Positions 1 to 9,148 of a stretch of DNA of 64,000 nt are shown one piece after another. Positions within the stretch are counted from its first letter, which is position 1. Every line of letters starts with the position of its first letter. A model generated the notes under the pieces. That model did not search any database, was not told the origin of the DNA, and worked only from the letters and a program-made list of their open reading frames with translations. The translations under genes were made by a program, and so were the position numbers. Source of the DNA: Novosphingobium resinovorum (GTDB lineage: Bacteria; Pseudomonadota; Alphaproteobacteria; Sphingomonadales; Sphingomonadaceae). Location: contig NZ_BSFC01000003.1 in the NCBI RefSeq assembly GCF_027922145.1, positions 98,892 to 162,891 on the forward strand, given 5' to 3'.

Positions 1-31
1 TCAACCCGCTCAGGCTGAGCTTGTCGAAGCC
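1..31. repeat. Dispersed sphingomonad-type short repeat (fragment at window edge)
   Basis: The left edge carries a 13-base perfect palindrome (GCTCAG-G-CTGAGC, positions 8-20) followed by TTGTCGAAGCC. From memory, the reverse complement of this string resembles a short intergenic repeat common in sphingomonad genomes. It lies outside any coding frame I can support, just beyond the trxA terminator. The left part may be cut by the window edge. No second copy was found in this window. Confidence 0.4.
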
Positions 32-47
32 CCAGCGCGCGCGACGC

Positions 48-80
48 AAAAGAAAACCCCCGCCGTTCCCACGGCAGGGG
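48..80 (-). terminator. Rho-independent terminator of trxA
   Basis: Read on the minus strand, a hairpin pairs GGGG-x-GCCGT (77-80, 71-75) with ACGGC-CCCC complements (57-66) around a GGGA loop, and is followed by a T-rich run at 48-56. It begins 27 bases after the trxA stop codon. Confidence 0.8.
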
Positions 81-106
81 CCTCTACAACCTCAAATCTC
101 AAGCGA

Positions 107-427
107 TCAGAGTTCGCTTTCGATCCAGCCCTTCAGCGCGCTCTTGGGAGCGGCGCCGAGCTTCTTGGCCACCGGCTGGCCATCCTTGAACAGCACCAGC
201 AGCGGGATCGACTGCACACCGATGGCCGAGGGCGTCTCGGTGTTGGCCATGATGTCCATCTTGGCGATGGTGACCTGTTCGCCCAGTTCCTCGGCGATTT
301 CCTCGAGGGCGGGGGCGATCATCTTGCACGGGCCGCACCAATCCGCCCAGAAATCGACGAGGACGGGCTTGTCGGACTTGAGGACGTCGGCCTCGAAGCT
401 GGCATCGGTGACGGCAATGGTGGACAT
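107..427 (-). CDS. trxA: Thioredoxin
   Basis: Cytosolic dithiol-disulfide oxidoreductase of 106 residues, the normal length for TrxA. The active site WCGPC is present with the redox cysteines at 31 and 34, and the cis-proline segment SIPLL follows at about residue 75. The chosen start is the ATG at 427: it has an AGGAG ribosome binding site about 8 bases upstream, and the protein then begins [10 protein letters not shown] as in other thioredoxins; the frame stays open 20 codons further upstream but that extension is not thioredoxin-like. It lies 79 bases downstream of addA on the same strand and has its own strong terminator, so it may be read from both the long operon and a local promoter. 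Confidence 0.97.
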   Translation of the reverse strand: MSTIAVTDASFEADVLKSDKPVLVDFWADWCGPCKMIAPALEEIAEELGEQVTIAKMDIMANTETPSAIGVQSIPLLVLFKDGQPVAKKLGAAPKSALKGWIESEL

Positions 428-506
428 CGATTGACTCCTGAACTTTAGAATTGGGCGACAACTTAGGGATGAAACCCGGCGACGCAACGCCGGAACGGTG
501 AAAGCT

Positions 507-3500
507 TTACTCGCGCGGCGCCAAGTCCGGCTTGTGGGCTGCGAGAACCTCGACGGGAACGGCGATCAGGCGCGGTACGGCGGTATAGAGCAGCGCCACT
601 TCCACCGCGCGCCCCGGGAAAGTCGCTTCCAGAGCGGCGGCATAGGCGCCCATCTGGCGCAGCACACCACGCGGCACCGCGTCGATCCGGTCGGGAGGAC
701 GCCGCGCGCTCTTGTAGTCGACCAGACGCACGCGGCCCGGTTCTATCACCAACCGGTCGATCGTGCCCGCCACGACCTGACCGCCGACAACTGCCGCGAC
801 GGGCACTTCGGCGAGACTGTCGGGGCCGAAGAGGTCTGCCCAGTCGGGATTGCCGAGCACCGCCAGCGCGCTCCCCAGCAGTGCATCGCGATCCTGCGCC
901 GGAAGGTCGGCGGCGTGGCGCTCCAGCCAGCCCCGTCCGGCACCCTCGCGTGCGGCTGCCGCCACATCCGGCAATCGCTCCAGCAGCTTGTGGACCAGCG
1001 TACCACGCCGCGCCGCATCGCGCCCCGCGCCCGGCGGGAACGGGGGATCGGGAGCGTCTTCCTCACCCAGCGATGACGGCGCCAGCGGACGCGGCGGACG
1101 CGGCTCGGCTGGCGACGCACGCTCGAGCCAGCGCGGCAGCGGCTCGCGCAAGTCGAGCATCGGCCCGCCCGCGCCCTTCGCCGCGCGAACCGGCACCGGA
1201 GCGGCCGGCTCGCCATGTTCGCAGCGCGCACCCCAAATGGGATCGCCCAGTTCCGCCTCGACCGGGAAAAGGGCGCGCAGCCGGGCATACCAGCTCTTGG
1301 GACTAGGCTCGCCCTTGTCTCGATTGCTCAGCGCCCCGCCGACGAACAAGGCTTCCTCCGCCCGGGTCATGGCGACGTACAGCAGGCGCCAATGCTCCTG
1401 TTCGTCGCCGCGCTTGCCCTCCTCCAGACGGTCGGCGATGCGGCCCTGCTTCTCGTCCTTCGAGAGCGGCGGCAGCGGGATCGTGCGCGCTTCGTTGGCG
1501 GGATCGGGCAAGTCGATGCCCCGCTCGCGCGCGTTGTCGGGATTGCTGGTCGCATCGGCGAGGATAACGATCGGCGCCTGCAGGCCCTTGGAGCCATGCA
1601 CCGTCATCACCCGGACGAGGCCTGCCGCATTGTCTGCCTCGCGCTTCAGTTCGCCATCGCCCGCATCGAACCATGCGAGGAAGCCCGCAAGACTCGGCGT
1701 GTCGGTGACGGCATAGGCCTTGGCGGCATTGATCAGCTCGTCGATCGGATCGTTCGCCTCCGAGCCCAGCCGCGCCACCAGTCGCCGCCGCCCTTGCCAG
1801 GGGCCTACCAGCAGCCACTGCAGCAAGTCCTGCGGCGGTTCGTAATCCGCCAGCCGCAGCGCCTCGCCCAGTTGCTCCATCACCGCCGCCACCTCGGGCT
1901 CGCGCGAGCGACGCAAGTGATCCCACAGCCGCGTGTGCTTTTCCCGATAGCCATGCGCGAGAAGCTGTTCCTGGCTCCACCCGACCAGCGGCGAGACCAG
2001 CAGCGCGGCAAGGTTGAGGTCATCCAGCGGCTGCACCGCGAAGCGCAGCGCGGCGACGAGATCCTTGACCGCCAGCGGCGCACCCAGGCGCAGGCGATCG
2101 ACCCCCGCCACCGGCACACCGGCTGCATGAAGCCGCGCGACGATGAGCCCGGCCAGTTCCTTGCGCTGGCGAACCAGCACCATGATGTCGCCCGCCCGCG
2201 CCCGGCGCGGCGCGCCCTTGACGAGCGTGAAGCCCGGCCCTTGATCGTCCAGCCAGTCGCGCACCTGCAGTGCGATGCGCTCGGCCATCTGGCGGTCGGG
2301 GCGCGAGAGCCAGTCCGGCGCAGTGCCCTCCTCGTCGCCCGAAGAGTCGTCATCCTCGTCGTCGGCAAGATCGCTCACCGGTCGCCACAGCGCGACGTAG
2401 CCCGGACGCTCCTGCCCCTGATGCCGTTCGGCGGGGCGGTCGAGGCCGAAATTCTCGTGCCCGATCCCGGCGATGGCCCGGTCCACGAAGTCCAAGACCG
2501 TCTGTGCGGTGCGGAACGAGCGGTCGAGCCCATACTCGCGAAACTCCGGCGGATCGAACCGGTCGCGCAGCATCGCCGCATTCTGCGCCGCCTCGCCCAT
2601 CTCGCGCCGCACGCGATCGGCGGCGCGGCGGAAGTTCTCCGGGCTGGTGCCCTGGAACCGGAAGATCGCCTGCTTGTAGTCGCCGACCACGAACAGGGTA
2701 CGCATCAGGTCCTCGTGCTGACCCAAGCCGGCCCAGAACTCGCCGGCCATCGCGAAGATGATGTCCCACTGCGCGGCGTTGGTATCCTGCGCCTCGTCGA
2801 CGAGAATGTGGTCGAAACGGCGGTCGAGCTTGTAGCGAATCCAATCCGCCTGCGCCTGATTGGCAAGGAGATCGGCGGCACGGCGGATCTGGTCGTCGAA
2901 GTCGATCAGCCCCTCGCGCTGCTTGGCGGCATCCCAGGCCATCGCGAAAACCCGCCCCAGCCGCAGCGCCGGAACCAGCCGATCCGCCAGCGCCAGCAGT
3001 GACCGCATCGCTCTGATCTCAAGGATGCAATCGACCACTCGCGCGGCGGAATCCGCGTAGCCGGGGTCAAGCTTATCCTGCGACTTGCTGGCCTTGGGCT
3101 CACCCTTCTGAGTCAGGAACTCCTTGGCCAGCGCGTCGAGGCTGTCCAGGCGCTGCGCCCCGTTGCCCAGCAGCCACTCGCTGATAACATCGACGGCGCC
3201 GAGCCCGGTCTTGGTGCCCCACTCATTGTTTACCGCCATGCAGTGCCGGAGCGAGCGCACGTCGAACGCCGCATCCTCGCATCGCGCGCAGAGCCATTCG
3301 CGATCCGCGTCAGACGGCAGGCCGAGCAGGCGCAGCACGTTGAGCCGCATGTCCCCCGCCTGCCAGCTGCCGGGACCGAACCACGCCTCGCGCGCCGAGG
3401 CGCAGCGCAGCAGGAAGGCCATCACCGCATCAGGGCCATGCCGCAGCGACAATTGCTCCACAGCCTGCAGCAGGGCAGGATCGCCGAAGGGACCGTTCTC

Positions 3501-4013
3501 GGCATCCACAAGCAGGTCGGCCAGCACTTGCCGTGCCAGGAGGTCGCGCTCACGATCCTCCATCGGCCGGCTGCCGGGAATAAGATCGGCTTCCAGCGGG
3601 AAAGTCGCCAGCAGCCACTGCGAAAAGGCATGGATCGTGTCGATCCGCAGCCCACCGCCCGGACTGTCTAGCACCGAGGCGAACAGCGTACGCGCCCGAG
3701 CGAGGTTCTCGTCGCTCGCCTGCGCGCCGATCGCGGCAAGGCGCGCCCGCAGGTCGAACTCGCCAAGGCGTACCCATTCGGCCAGCGTACCGTTGATGCG
3801 CGCCGCCATTTCGGTGGCGCCGGCCTTCGTAAAAGTCAGGCACAGGATCTGCGAGGGGTCCACGTTCGGCTGCAGCAAAAGCCGCAGCACGCGCGAGGAC
3901 AGCACTTGCGTCTTGCCGGTCCCGGCCGACGCGGAAAGCCACACCGTCTCCTGCGGATCGACCGCACGCATCTGGTTCCCGTGAAGCGGATGGACGGCAG
4001 CAGGACCGCTCAT
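507..4013 (-). CDS. addA: AddA helicase-nuclease subunit of the double-strand-break repair enzyme
   Basis: Large subunit of the AddAB helicase-nuclease, which resects double-strand DNA ends for RecA loading. At 1168 residues it has the family layout: a UvrD/Rep-type helicase with Walker A (ASAGTGKT, residues 28-35), motif II DEAQD near residue 404, VHGSKG near 804 and YVAMTRAEE near 878, then a C-terminal RecB-type nuclease with the VDYKS motif near residue 1097. The start at 4013 is set by an ATGA overlap with the addB stop and by a GGAGG sequence about 8 bases upstream. The frame could extend 13 codons further, into addB, but this is unnecessary. It is the last gene before trxA in the divL-tsaE-amgK-murU-addB-addA run. 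Confidence 0.97.
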   Translation of the reverse strand: MSGPAAVHPLHGNQMRAVDPQETVWLSASAGTGKTQVLSSRVLRLLLQPNVDPSQILCLTFTKAGATEMAARINGTLAEWVRLGEFDLRARLAAIGAQASDENLARARTLFASVLDSPGGGLRIDTIHAFSQWLLATFPLEADLIPGSRPMEDRERDLLARQVLADLLVDAENGPFGDPALLQAVEQLSLRHGPDAVMAFLLRCASAREAWFGPGSWQAGDMRLNVLRLLGLPSDADREWLCARCEDAAFDVRSLRHCMAVNNEWGTKTGLGAVDVISEWLLGNGAQRLDSLDALAKEFLTQKGEPKASKSQDKLDPGYADSAARVVDCILEIRAMRSLLALADRLVPALRLGRVFAMAWDAAKQREGLIDFDDQIRRAADLLANQAQADWIRYKLDRRFDHILVDEAQDTNAAQWDIIFAMAGEFWAGLGQHEDLMRTLFVVGDYKQAIFRFQGTSPENFRRAADRVRREMGEAAQNAAMLRDRFDPPEFREYGLDRSFRTAQTVLDFVDRAIAGIGHENFGLDRPAERHQGQERPGYVALWRPVSDLADDEDDDSSGDEEGTAPDWLSRPDRQMAERIALQVRDWLDDQGPGFTLVKGAPRRARAGDIMVLVRQRKELAGLIVARLHAAGVPVAGVDRLRLGAPLAVKDLVAALRFAVQPLDDLNLAALLVSPLVGWSQEQLLAHGYREKHTRLWDHLRRSREPEVAAVMEQLGEALRLADYEPPQDLLQWLLVGPWQGRRRLVARLGSEANDPIDELINAAKAYAVTDTPSLAGFLAWFDAGDGELKREADNAAGLVRVMTVHGSKGLQAPIVILADATSNPDNARERGIDLPDPANEARTIPLPPLSKDEKQGRIADRLEEGKRGDEQEHWRLLYVAMTRAEEALFVGGALSNRDKGEPSPKSWYARLRALFPVEAELGDPIWGARCEHGEPAAPVPVRAAKGAGGPMLDLREPLPRWLERASPAEPRPPRPLAPSSLGEEDAPDPPFPPGAGRDAARRGTLVHKLLERLPDVAAAAREGAGRGWLERHAADLPAQDRDALLGSALAVLGNPDWADLFGPDSLAEVPVAAVVGGQVVAGTIDRLVIEPGRVRLVDYKSARRPPDRIDAVPRGVLRQMGAYAAALEATFPGRAVEVALLYTAVPRLIAVPVEVLAAHKPDLAPRE

Positions 4014-6985
4014 GCTGCACCCTCCGATCTGTTGCCAAGCGACGTGATCCATTCGTCCAGCCGCATCAACTGGTCGTAATCGGCGTAGCTGCCCAGTTCC
4101 GGGTTAAGGCGCGCGGTGAAGGGTTGATCGCCCAGAATCCAGCGGTCGAGCGCGTCGTCGAGGTAGCGCAGCGTCTCGGGCAGGAAGTCCTCGCGCGGGA
4201 TGCCGGACTTCTTGCGGCCTTCCAGAACCGGCTCGAACATGTAGCCCATGGTCCCGTCCTTGGCCTTGGCCATCGACCAGTATTCGAACGAATCGGCCAC
4301 GCCCTCGACACCATCGAAACCGCCGTCTTTCGCAATCAGCGCGATGAGGCCGAGCTGGAGCGCGAAGCCCTCCTGCACGCGGCTGCCGGTCGGCGGCTGG
4401 CCCGTCTTGTAGTCGACCACGGCGAGGCTCCCGTCCTCGCGCCGGTCGATGCGGTCGGCGCGGCCGTGGATCCGCACGTCGCGGCGGCGCATGTCGCCCC
4501 ACTTCTCAACCGCGACGACTTTGCGACCACCTGCCTTTGCCTCAAGGATCATGCTCTCGAACGTTTCCAGCGCGGCGGAAAGACGCGGCCACCACAACAC
4601 GCGCATCAGCGGGTGCGCGTTCTGCTCGGTAAGCACGCCCTGCGCGATGGCGTGGAGGCCACCCTCGGGCTCGCCGGCCTCGTGCCAGCGCTGCATGATG
4701 AGGTGTGCGACTTCACCCTTCCATGCCGCGCTCGGCTCGGCGTCGAGGCCATCCATGCTGCGCAGGCCCAGGATGGCGCTGGCGTAGAACTGGTAGGGAT
4801 CGCCGCGTAGCCGATCGAGACCGGTGACGGAGACATCGACCTTGCGCTGTTCCGCCGAGGGCATCGGCTGTGGCCGGGGATGGGCTGCGACTTGCGCGGC
4901 GTCGTCCAGCCGGCGGGCGAGGTTCACGGCATCACGCTCGAGGTGGCGCTCCAACTGGTCGCCCAGCATCGCGCGCACCCGCAGCACGAAGCGCGAGGGG
5001 ATCACCGGCCCGCCCTCATCCCGCTGCGCCCAGCTCAACACGATCTCCGGCGCACCGAGTGCGGCGGCAAGGTCATGCGCGGAAAGACCGATGCGGAAGT
5101 CCGCGCCCGGCACTCCGAGCGCGCGCAGGACGGCGGGCGGCAACAGCGCATCGAGCGCCGCGCTGCCCGGCCATACCCCCTCGACCAGGCCCCCGCAGAT
5201 TACGAGGTCGGCGCGGCTCATGCGCGCTTCGAGCAGGCCGTAGACCGAGACGCGCGGATGCCCGCCCCAGGGCGGGCGCACCGAAACGCGGTCCATAGCA
5301 TCGCGCAACACGGCGCCGATCTCACGCGGGTCGAGCAAGGTGCCTGCCGCTCCCGCTGCCCCGCGCAATTCCTCCACGAAGGCGCTGAGCGCGCGGCCAT
5401 CCGCACCGCCCCACAGCGTCTCTCCGCAAAGGGCCTCGGCGGCATCCGCAAGCAGGCCGAGCAGGCGTTCGAGCGGCTCCGCTTCGCCCAGTATCGACAG
5501 CGGCGTCAGGATCGTCTCGATCCCGGCCCACCATTCGCCCAGCTTCGCGGCGTCCGCCCTGGCCGCCAGCGGTGCCAGTCCGGCACCGGGGCGCGGCCCG
5601 CGCAGCGCGAGGTCGAGCTTGCGCGCATTCTCCAGCCAGCGCGGACGCCCCGGTCCGTTCCCGGCGAGGGGATGGACGAGCAGCGCGACGAGCGGCACCG
5701 GCGCGGCCTGCTGCGCGACCACTTCGGCCAGCAACAGCAGCAGGCGACCGGCGGCGGTCTGCGGCAACGGGCGACCGGCAGTGTCGTCCGCCTCGATCCC
5801 CCAGCGCTCCAGATGGCTGACCACGCGCGCCGCCAGCCCCCGGTCGGGCGAGACGAGCGCGACACGGCGCTCGGGTATCTCCAGCGCCTCGCGGATGAGC
5901 ACCGCGATCGCCTGCGCCTCCTCGCCGGGATGCGTGCATTCCATCAGGCGCACGCCGCTCAGGCGGCGCTGCTCGGGCGGCAGATCGACCCATGCGGCGG
6001 AAGCGCGCGGCGGCAAGAACAGGTTGGAGATCGCGCGGCTGCGCTCGGGCGGCGCAGCGGCAAGCCCGGAGCGGTGCCACGGCTGCACCTCGGCGCGCGC
6101 GACCCCCATCCGATTGAGCAGCAGCTTGAGGTGGTATTGCGGGTGCGTCACCGCATCGGCGCGGCCGAACGGCGGGTCATCCGGCTGCGCAGGAGCGCCA
6201 GCGGTGCCCAGTTCCCCCCAGACCTCGTCCGCCAGCGACAAGTCGAGGTCGGGCAAGACGACGAGGCCCTGCGGCATCTCGCTGACGACGCGCAGCAATC
6301 GCGCCAGCGCGGGCGAGGCGCCGGTGACGCCCGCCGCGATGACCGGGTGCGGCGGAGGCTGGCCTTGCCAGCGCGTGGCAGCGTGGTCAAACAGCCGGTT
6401 GCGGCGGTCAGGCGCGTCAATCTCGCCGCGCGCGGCCAGCTCCGCGATCCAGTGCTGCTGCACCTTGAGGAAGCTGCGGGTATTGTTGCTCCAGTGCCCG
6501 GCAAGATCGCCGACGATGCCGATGACGCGCTCCGACATGAGATCGATCGGGGCGATCTCCTCGGCCATCAGGCGGTCCATGGTGCGGCCGATCTCAAAAG
6601 CACGCCGCAGCAATGCCGCGCCCTTTCCTGCAGCATCACCTTCGACCTCACGCAAGTAGTACGCAAGGCGCAGCCAGCGGCGGGTCGGATCGGCGGCAGG
6701 CGCAATATCGGCCGCACCGAGCGGATCGAGCAGCGGGCCAAGCGCTTCGTCGAGATCGAGATCACCCACCGCGACCATGCGCGGCAGCAACATGCCGCTC
6801 CCCGAATGACGCACGAAAGCCTCGGTCATCGTGCGGATCGTGCGGCGGCTCGGCAGCAGCAGGGTCAGCCGCGCAAGTGCGATCTCGTCCTTGGCATAGC
6901 GCGGGATGAGCCCGGCGACGAGAGCGTCGGCGAAACCACGATGCGCAGCAATGGAGTAGACTTTCGGACCCGTCCGGTCAGGCAC
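4010..6985 (-). CDS. addB: AddB subunit of the double-strand-break repair helicase-nuclease
   Basis: Partner of AddA. The 991-residue protein begins with an inactive-helicase-like N-terminus (LLLPSRRTIRTM near residue 45) and ends with a RecB-type nuclease domain containing GRADRID and VVDYKTG near residue 855, as in alphaproteobacterial AddB. No canonical Walker A is obvious in the N-terminal region, as I expect for the alphaproteobacterial form. The start is a GTG at 6985 that overlaps the end of murU by 8 bases. The stop overlaps addA as ATGA, so the two subunits are probably translated in a coupled way. Confidence 0.95.
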   Translation of the reverse strand: MPDRTGPKVYSIAAHRGFADALVAGLIPRYAKDEIALARLTLLLPSRRTIRTMTEAFVRHSGSGMLLPRMVAVGDLDLDEALGPLLDPLGAADIAPAADPTRRWLRLAYYLREVEGDAAGKGAALLRRAFEIGRTMDRLMAEEIAPIDLMSERVIGIVGDLAGHWSNNTRSFLKVQQHWIAELAARGEIDAPDRRNRLFDHAATRWQGQPPPHPVIAAGVTGASPALARLLRVVSEMPQGLVVLPDLDLSLADEVWGELGTAGAPAQPDDPPFGRADAVTHPQYHLKLLLNRMGVARAEVQPWHRSGLAAAPPERSRAISNLFLPPRASAAWVDLPPEQRRLSGVRLMECTHPGEEAQAIAVLIREALEIPERRVALVSPDRGLAARVVSHLERWGIEADDTAGRPLPQTAAGRLLLLLAEVVAQQAAPVPLVALLVHPLAGNGPGRPRWLENARKLDLALRGPRPGAGLAPLAARADAAKLGEWWAGIETILTPLSILGEAEPLERLLGLLADAAEALCGETLWGGADGRALSAFVEELRGAAGAAGTLLDPREIGAVLRDAMDRVSVRPPWGGHPRVSVYGLLEARMSRADLVICGGLVEGVWPGSAALDALLPPAVLRALGVPGADFRIGLSAHDLAAALGAPEIVLSWAQRDEGGPVIPSRFVLRVRAMLGDQLERHLERDAVNLARRLDDAAQVAAHPRPQPMPSAEQRKVDVSVTGLDRLRGDPYQFYASAILGLRSMDGLDAEPSAAWKGEVAHLIMQRWHEAGEPEGGLHAIAQGVLTEQNAHPLMRVLWWPRLSAALETFESMILEAKAGGRKVVAVEKWGDMRRRDVRIHGRADRIDRREDGSLAVVDYKTGQPPTGSRVQEGFALQLGLIALIAKDGGFDGVEGVADSFEYWSMAKAKDGTMGYMFEPVLEGRKKSGIPREDFLPETLRYLDDALDRWILGDQPFTARLNPELGSYADYDQLMRLDEWITSLGNRSEGAA

Positions 6986-7697
6986 GGGTCAGCCATTCCT
7001 CGGTCGGCCTGATCGCGGCGGGCTCGCCTACTTCGAACCACAGGCCCTGATGCGAGATGCCGTAGAGGCGACCTTCCTCGATCGCGCGGCTCCACAGGAT
7101 GTTGGTGGAGAACGCGCCCTCGGGCGCATCGCGCAGCAGGCGCTTCGACACGAGCTGGATGCCGGTGTAGATGAACGGCGCCACCCGCCCCTGGCGGCGG
7201 CGCGCGACGCGACCATTGGGATCGAGGTGGAAGTCGCCCTCGCCGCGATAATTGAGCGCGCGGGTGTGCGGCACCATCAGCAGCAGCGCGTCCATCCGCT
7301 CCGCATCCCAGGCCAGCGAGAGTTCGGCAAAGACGTCCTGCGGGCCGTCGAGCCAGATGTTGTCGCTGTTCAGGCAGAAGAACGGGTCGGGCAGCAGATC
7401 GGCCGCCCTGACCATGCCGCCGCCGGTTTCCAGCAGCAGTTCGCGCTCGTCGGACAGGGTGACGGCAGGCGCGGTCTTGCGGACCTTGAGATGGCCTTCC
7501 AGCGCGTCGGCCATGTAGTGCGCATTGACCACCGCCTTCGTCACGCCCGCGTTGCCGAGCTTGTCGAGCGCATGGTCGATCAGCGACTTGCCCGCCACGC
7601 GCACCAGCGGCTTGGGCTGGGTCGCGGTGAGCGGGCGCATGCGCTTGCCCAGCCCTGCGGCGAGCACCATCGCGGTGTCGCTGGCGAGAGGCTTCAT
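6978..7697 (-). CDS. murU: MurU-like N-acetylmuramate-1-phosphate uridylyltransferase
   Basis: A 239-residue sugar-phosphate nucleotidyltransferase of the NTP-transferase fold. The signature AAGLGKRMRPLT lies at residues 13-24, followed by QPKPL, and NSDN near residue 105 supplies a metal-binding acidic residue. In proteobacteria the partner of AmgK is MurU, which makes UDP-MurNAc from MurNAc-1-phosphate in the peptidoglycan salvage route that bypasses MurA/MurB; adjacency to the amgK-like gene supports that role over a generic GDP-mannose or UDP-glucose enzyme. The start at 7697 is an ATGA overlap with amgK. A longer in-frame extension of 20 codons exists inside amgK and looks non-native. 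Confidence 0.85.
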   Translation of the reverse strand: MKPLASDTAMVLAAGLGKRMRPLTATQPKPLVRVAGKSLIDHALDKLGNAGVTKAVVNAHYMADALEGHLKVRKTAPAVTLSDERELLLETGGGMVRAADLLPDPFFCLNSDNIWLDGPQDVFAELSLAWDAERMDALLLMVPHTRALNYRGEGDFHLDPNGRVARRRQGRVAPFIYTGIQLVSKRLLRDAPEGAFSTNILWSRAIEEGRLYGISHQGLWFEVGEPAAIRPTEEWLTRA

Positions 7698-8692
7698 CGG
7701 GCGAACTCCCCGCCGTTCGCCTCGCGCAAGGCGGCGGGGATGTTGGCGTCGAACCATGCCGCGACCGGTGCCATCGCGGGATGGGCAAGGTCGCGCTCCA
7801 TCGCCGCCCAGACGCGCGGGATCAGGTCGAGGTAGCGCGGCTTGCCGTCACGGCGCCACAGCCGCACGAAGATGCCGACGATCTTGGCGTTCCGCTGCGC
7901 GCCGAGCCGCGCGTAATCGGCGAGGAAGGCATCGACGTCCGTACCCGTTTTCTGCACGTAGCGATCGAACATCTGCGCCTCCAGCTCGGGCGCAACTTCG
8001 CGCCGGGCATCCTGCAGCAGCGAGACGAGGTCGTAGGCCGGATGACCGACCAGCGCGTCCTGGAAGTCGAGCAAGCCCTGCTTCTCGAGGCTGCCGAGCA
8101 GCATGATGTTCTCGGCATGGTAATCGCGCAGCACGGTGACGCCGGGGCGCTGGCGCGGCAGCATCGGCGAAAGCGCCTGCTCCCACGCGCTCACGAAGCC
8201 TGCGGCATCGACGTAGAGGCTCTGCGCGGTGCAGTACCAGTCGATGAACAGCTTCACCTCGCGGATATATTCCGCCAGCGAGTAATCGAGGAACGGCCCG
8301 GCGGGCAACTGGTGCAGCTTCGCCAGCGCGTCGATCGCGGCGGAGTAGACCGCCGCCTCGTCCGCTGGCCACTGGTCGAGGTAGTCGCGCATGCGCGCCT
8401 CGCCGAAGTCCTCCATCAGGATGAGGCCCTTGTCGGGCTTCTCCGCGAGGATGCGCGGCGGACGCATGCCGTTGTCGTCGAGCCAGTGCGCGGCGCGCAG
8501 GAACGGGCCGATGTCCTCCTGCGGCGGCGGCGCATCCATCAGCATCGCGGTGGCGCCATCGACACTGCGGATACGGAAATAGCGGCGGAACGAGGCATCG
8601 CCCGGCAGCGGCTCGACAGCCGCGCCTCCCCAACCGGCGGCGGCGAGAAAGGCATCAAGGCCCTCGGGAAAGTTCGCGTGTTCGAGCGTCAT
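7694..8692 (-). CDS. amgK: AmgK-like anomeric MurNAc/GlcNAc kinase (aminoglycoside-phosphotransferase fold)
   Basis: A 332-residue APH/choline-kinase-fold phosphotransferase. The catalytic loop reads DYHAENIML near residue 190, and the metal-binding DFQDA follows near residue 206. Members of this family next to murU phosphorylate the anomeric position of MurNAc (and GlcNAc) during cell-wall recycling and can confer fosfomycin tolerance. Function here is inferred from fold plus neighbour. The start at 8692 is an ATGA overlap with the tsaE stop; seven further in-frame codons upstream lie inside tsaE. Confidence 0.85.
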   Translation of the reverse strand: MTLEHANFPEGLDAFLAAAGWGGAAVEPLPGDASFRRYFRIRSVDGATAMLMDAPPPQEDIGPFLRAAHWLDDNGMRPPRILAEKPDKGLILMEDFGEARMRDYLDQWPADEAAVYSAAIDALAKLHQLPAGPFLDYSLAEYIREVKLFIDWYCTAQSLYVDAAGFVSAWEQALSPMLPRQRPGVTVLRDYHAENIMLLGSLEKQGLLDFQDALVGHPAYDLVSLLQDARREVAPELEAQMFDRYVQKTGTDVDAFLADYARLGAQRNAKIVGIFVRLWRRDGKPRYLDLIPRVWAAMERDLAHPAMAPVAAWFDANIPAALREANGGEFAR

Positions 8693-9135
8693 ACAGGTAT
8701 ACGCCCTAGCCAATCCGCCCCGCCTTCGACAATGGCGATCCGACCGTCCTCGACAACTTCCAGCGTGATCGAGAGGCAGCCCGGCTCATGTGCGAAGCCG
8801 CCCGCGTGATCGGGCCACTCGGCGATGAGCACCGCGCCTTCGCGGTAATCGTCGAGGCCGATCTCCTGCGCCTCGTCGGGATGGTTCAGGCGGTAGAAGT
8901 CGGCGTGGACCAGCGGCAACCTGACCGCCGGCGGATCGTAAGGCTCGATGATCGCGAAGCTGGGTGACGGCACTTCGCCCTCATGACCAAGCCCGGCGAT
9001 GATCGCGCGCGCCAGCGTGGTCTTGCCCGCGCCGAGACCGCCGGTCAGTGCGATCACGTCGCCGGGGAGCAGCGCATCGGCGAGCTTGCGGCCCCATGCG
9101 TCCATCGCCGCGAGGTCTGGCAGCGGCAATCTCAT
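8689..9135 (-). CDS. tsaE: TsaE, ATPase of the tRNA t6A-modification complex
   Basis: P-loop ATPase of 148 residues that works with TsaB and TsaD to make N6-threonylcarbamoyladenosine at position 37 of ANN-decoding tRNAs. Walker A GGLGAGKTT is at residues 32-40, followed by the family motif PSPSF and the HADFYRL segment near residue 75. Length is normal. The ribosome binding site GAGAGGAAC overlaps the stop codon of the upstream sensor kinase, leaving a gap of only 13 bases. Position at the head of the amgK-murU-addBA run is a recurrent alphaproteobacterial arrangement, as far as I recall. Confidence 0.95.
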   Translation of the reverse strand: MRLPLPDLAAMDAWGRKLADALLPGDVIALTGGLGAGKTTLARAIIAGLGHEGEVPSPSFAIIEPYDPPAVRLPLVHADFYRLNHPDEAQEIGLDDYREGAVLIAEWPDHAGGFAHEPGCLSITLEVVEDGRIAIVEGGADWLGRIPV

Positions 9136-9148
9136 GCCAATGTTCCTC

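Noticed and set aside
4880..7012. A 710-codon open frame opposite addB
   Set aside because: Composition (Arg, Gln, Ala, His) and lack of any motif mark it as a shadow of addB.
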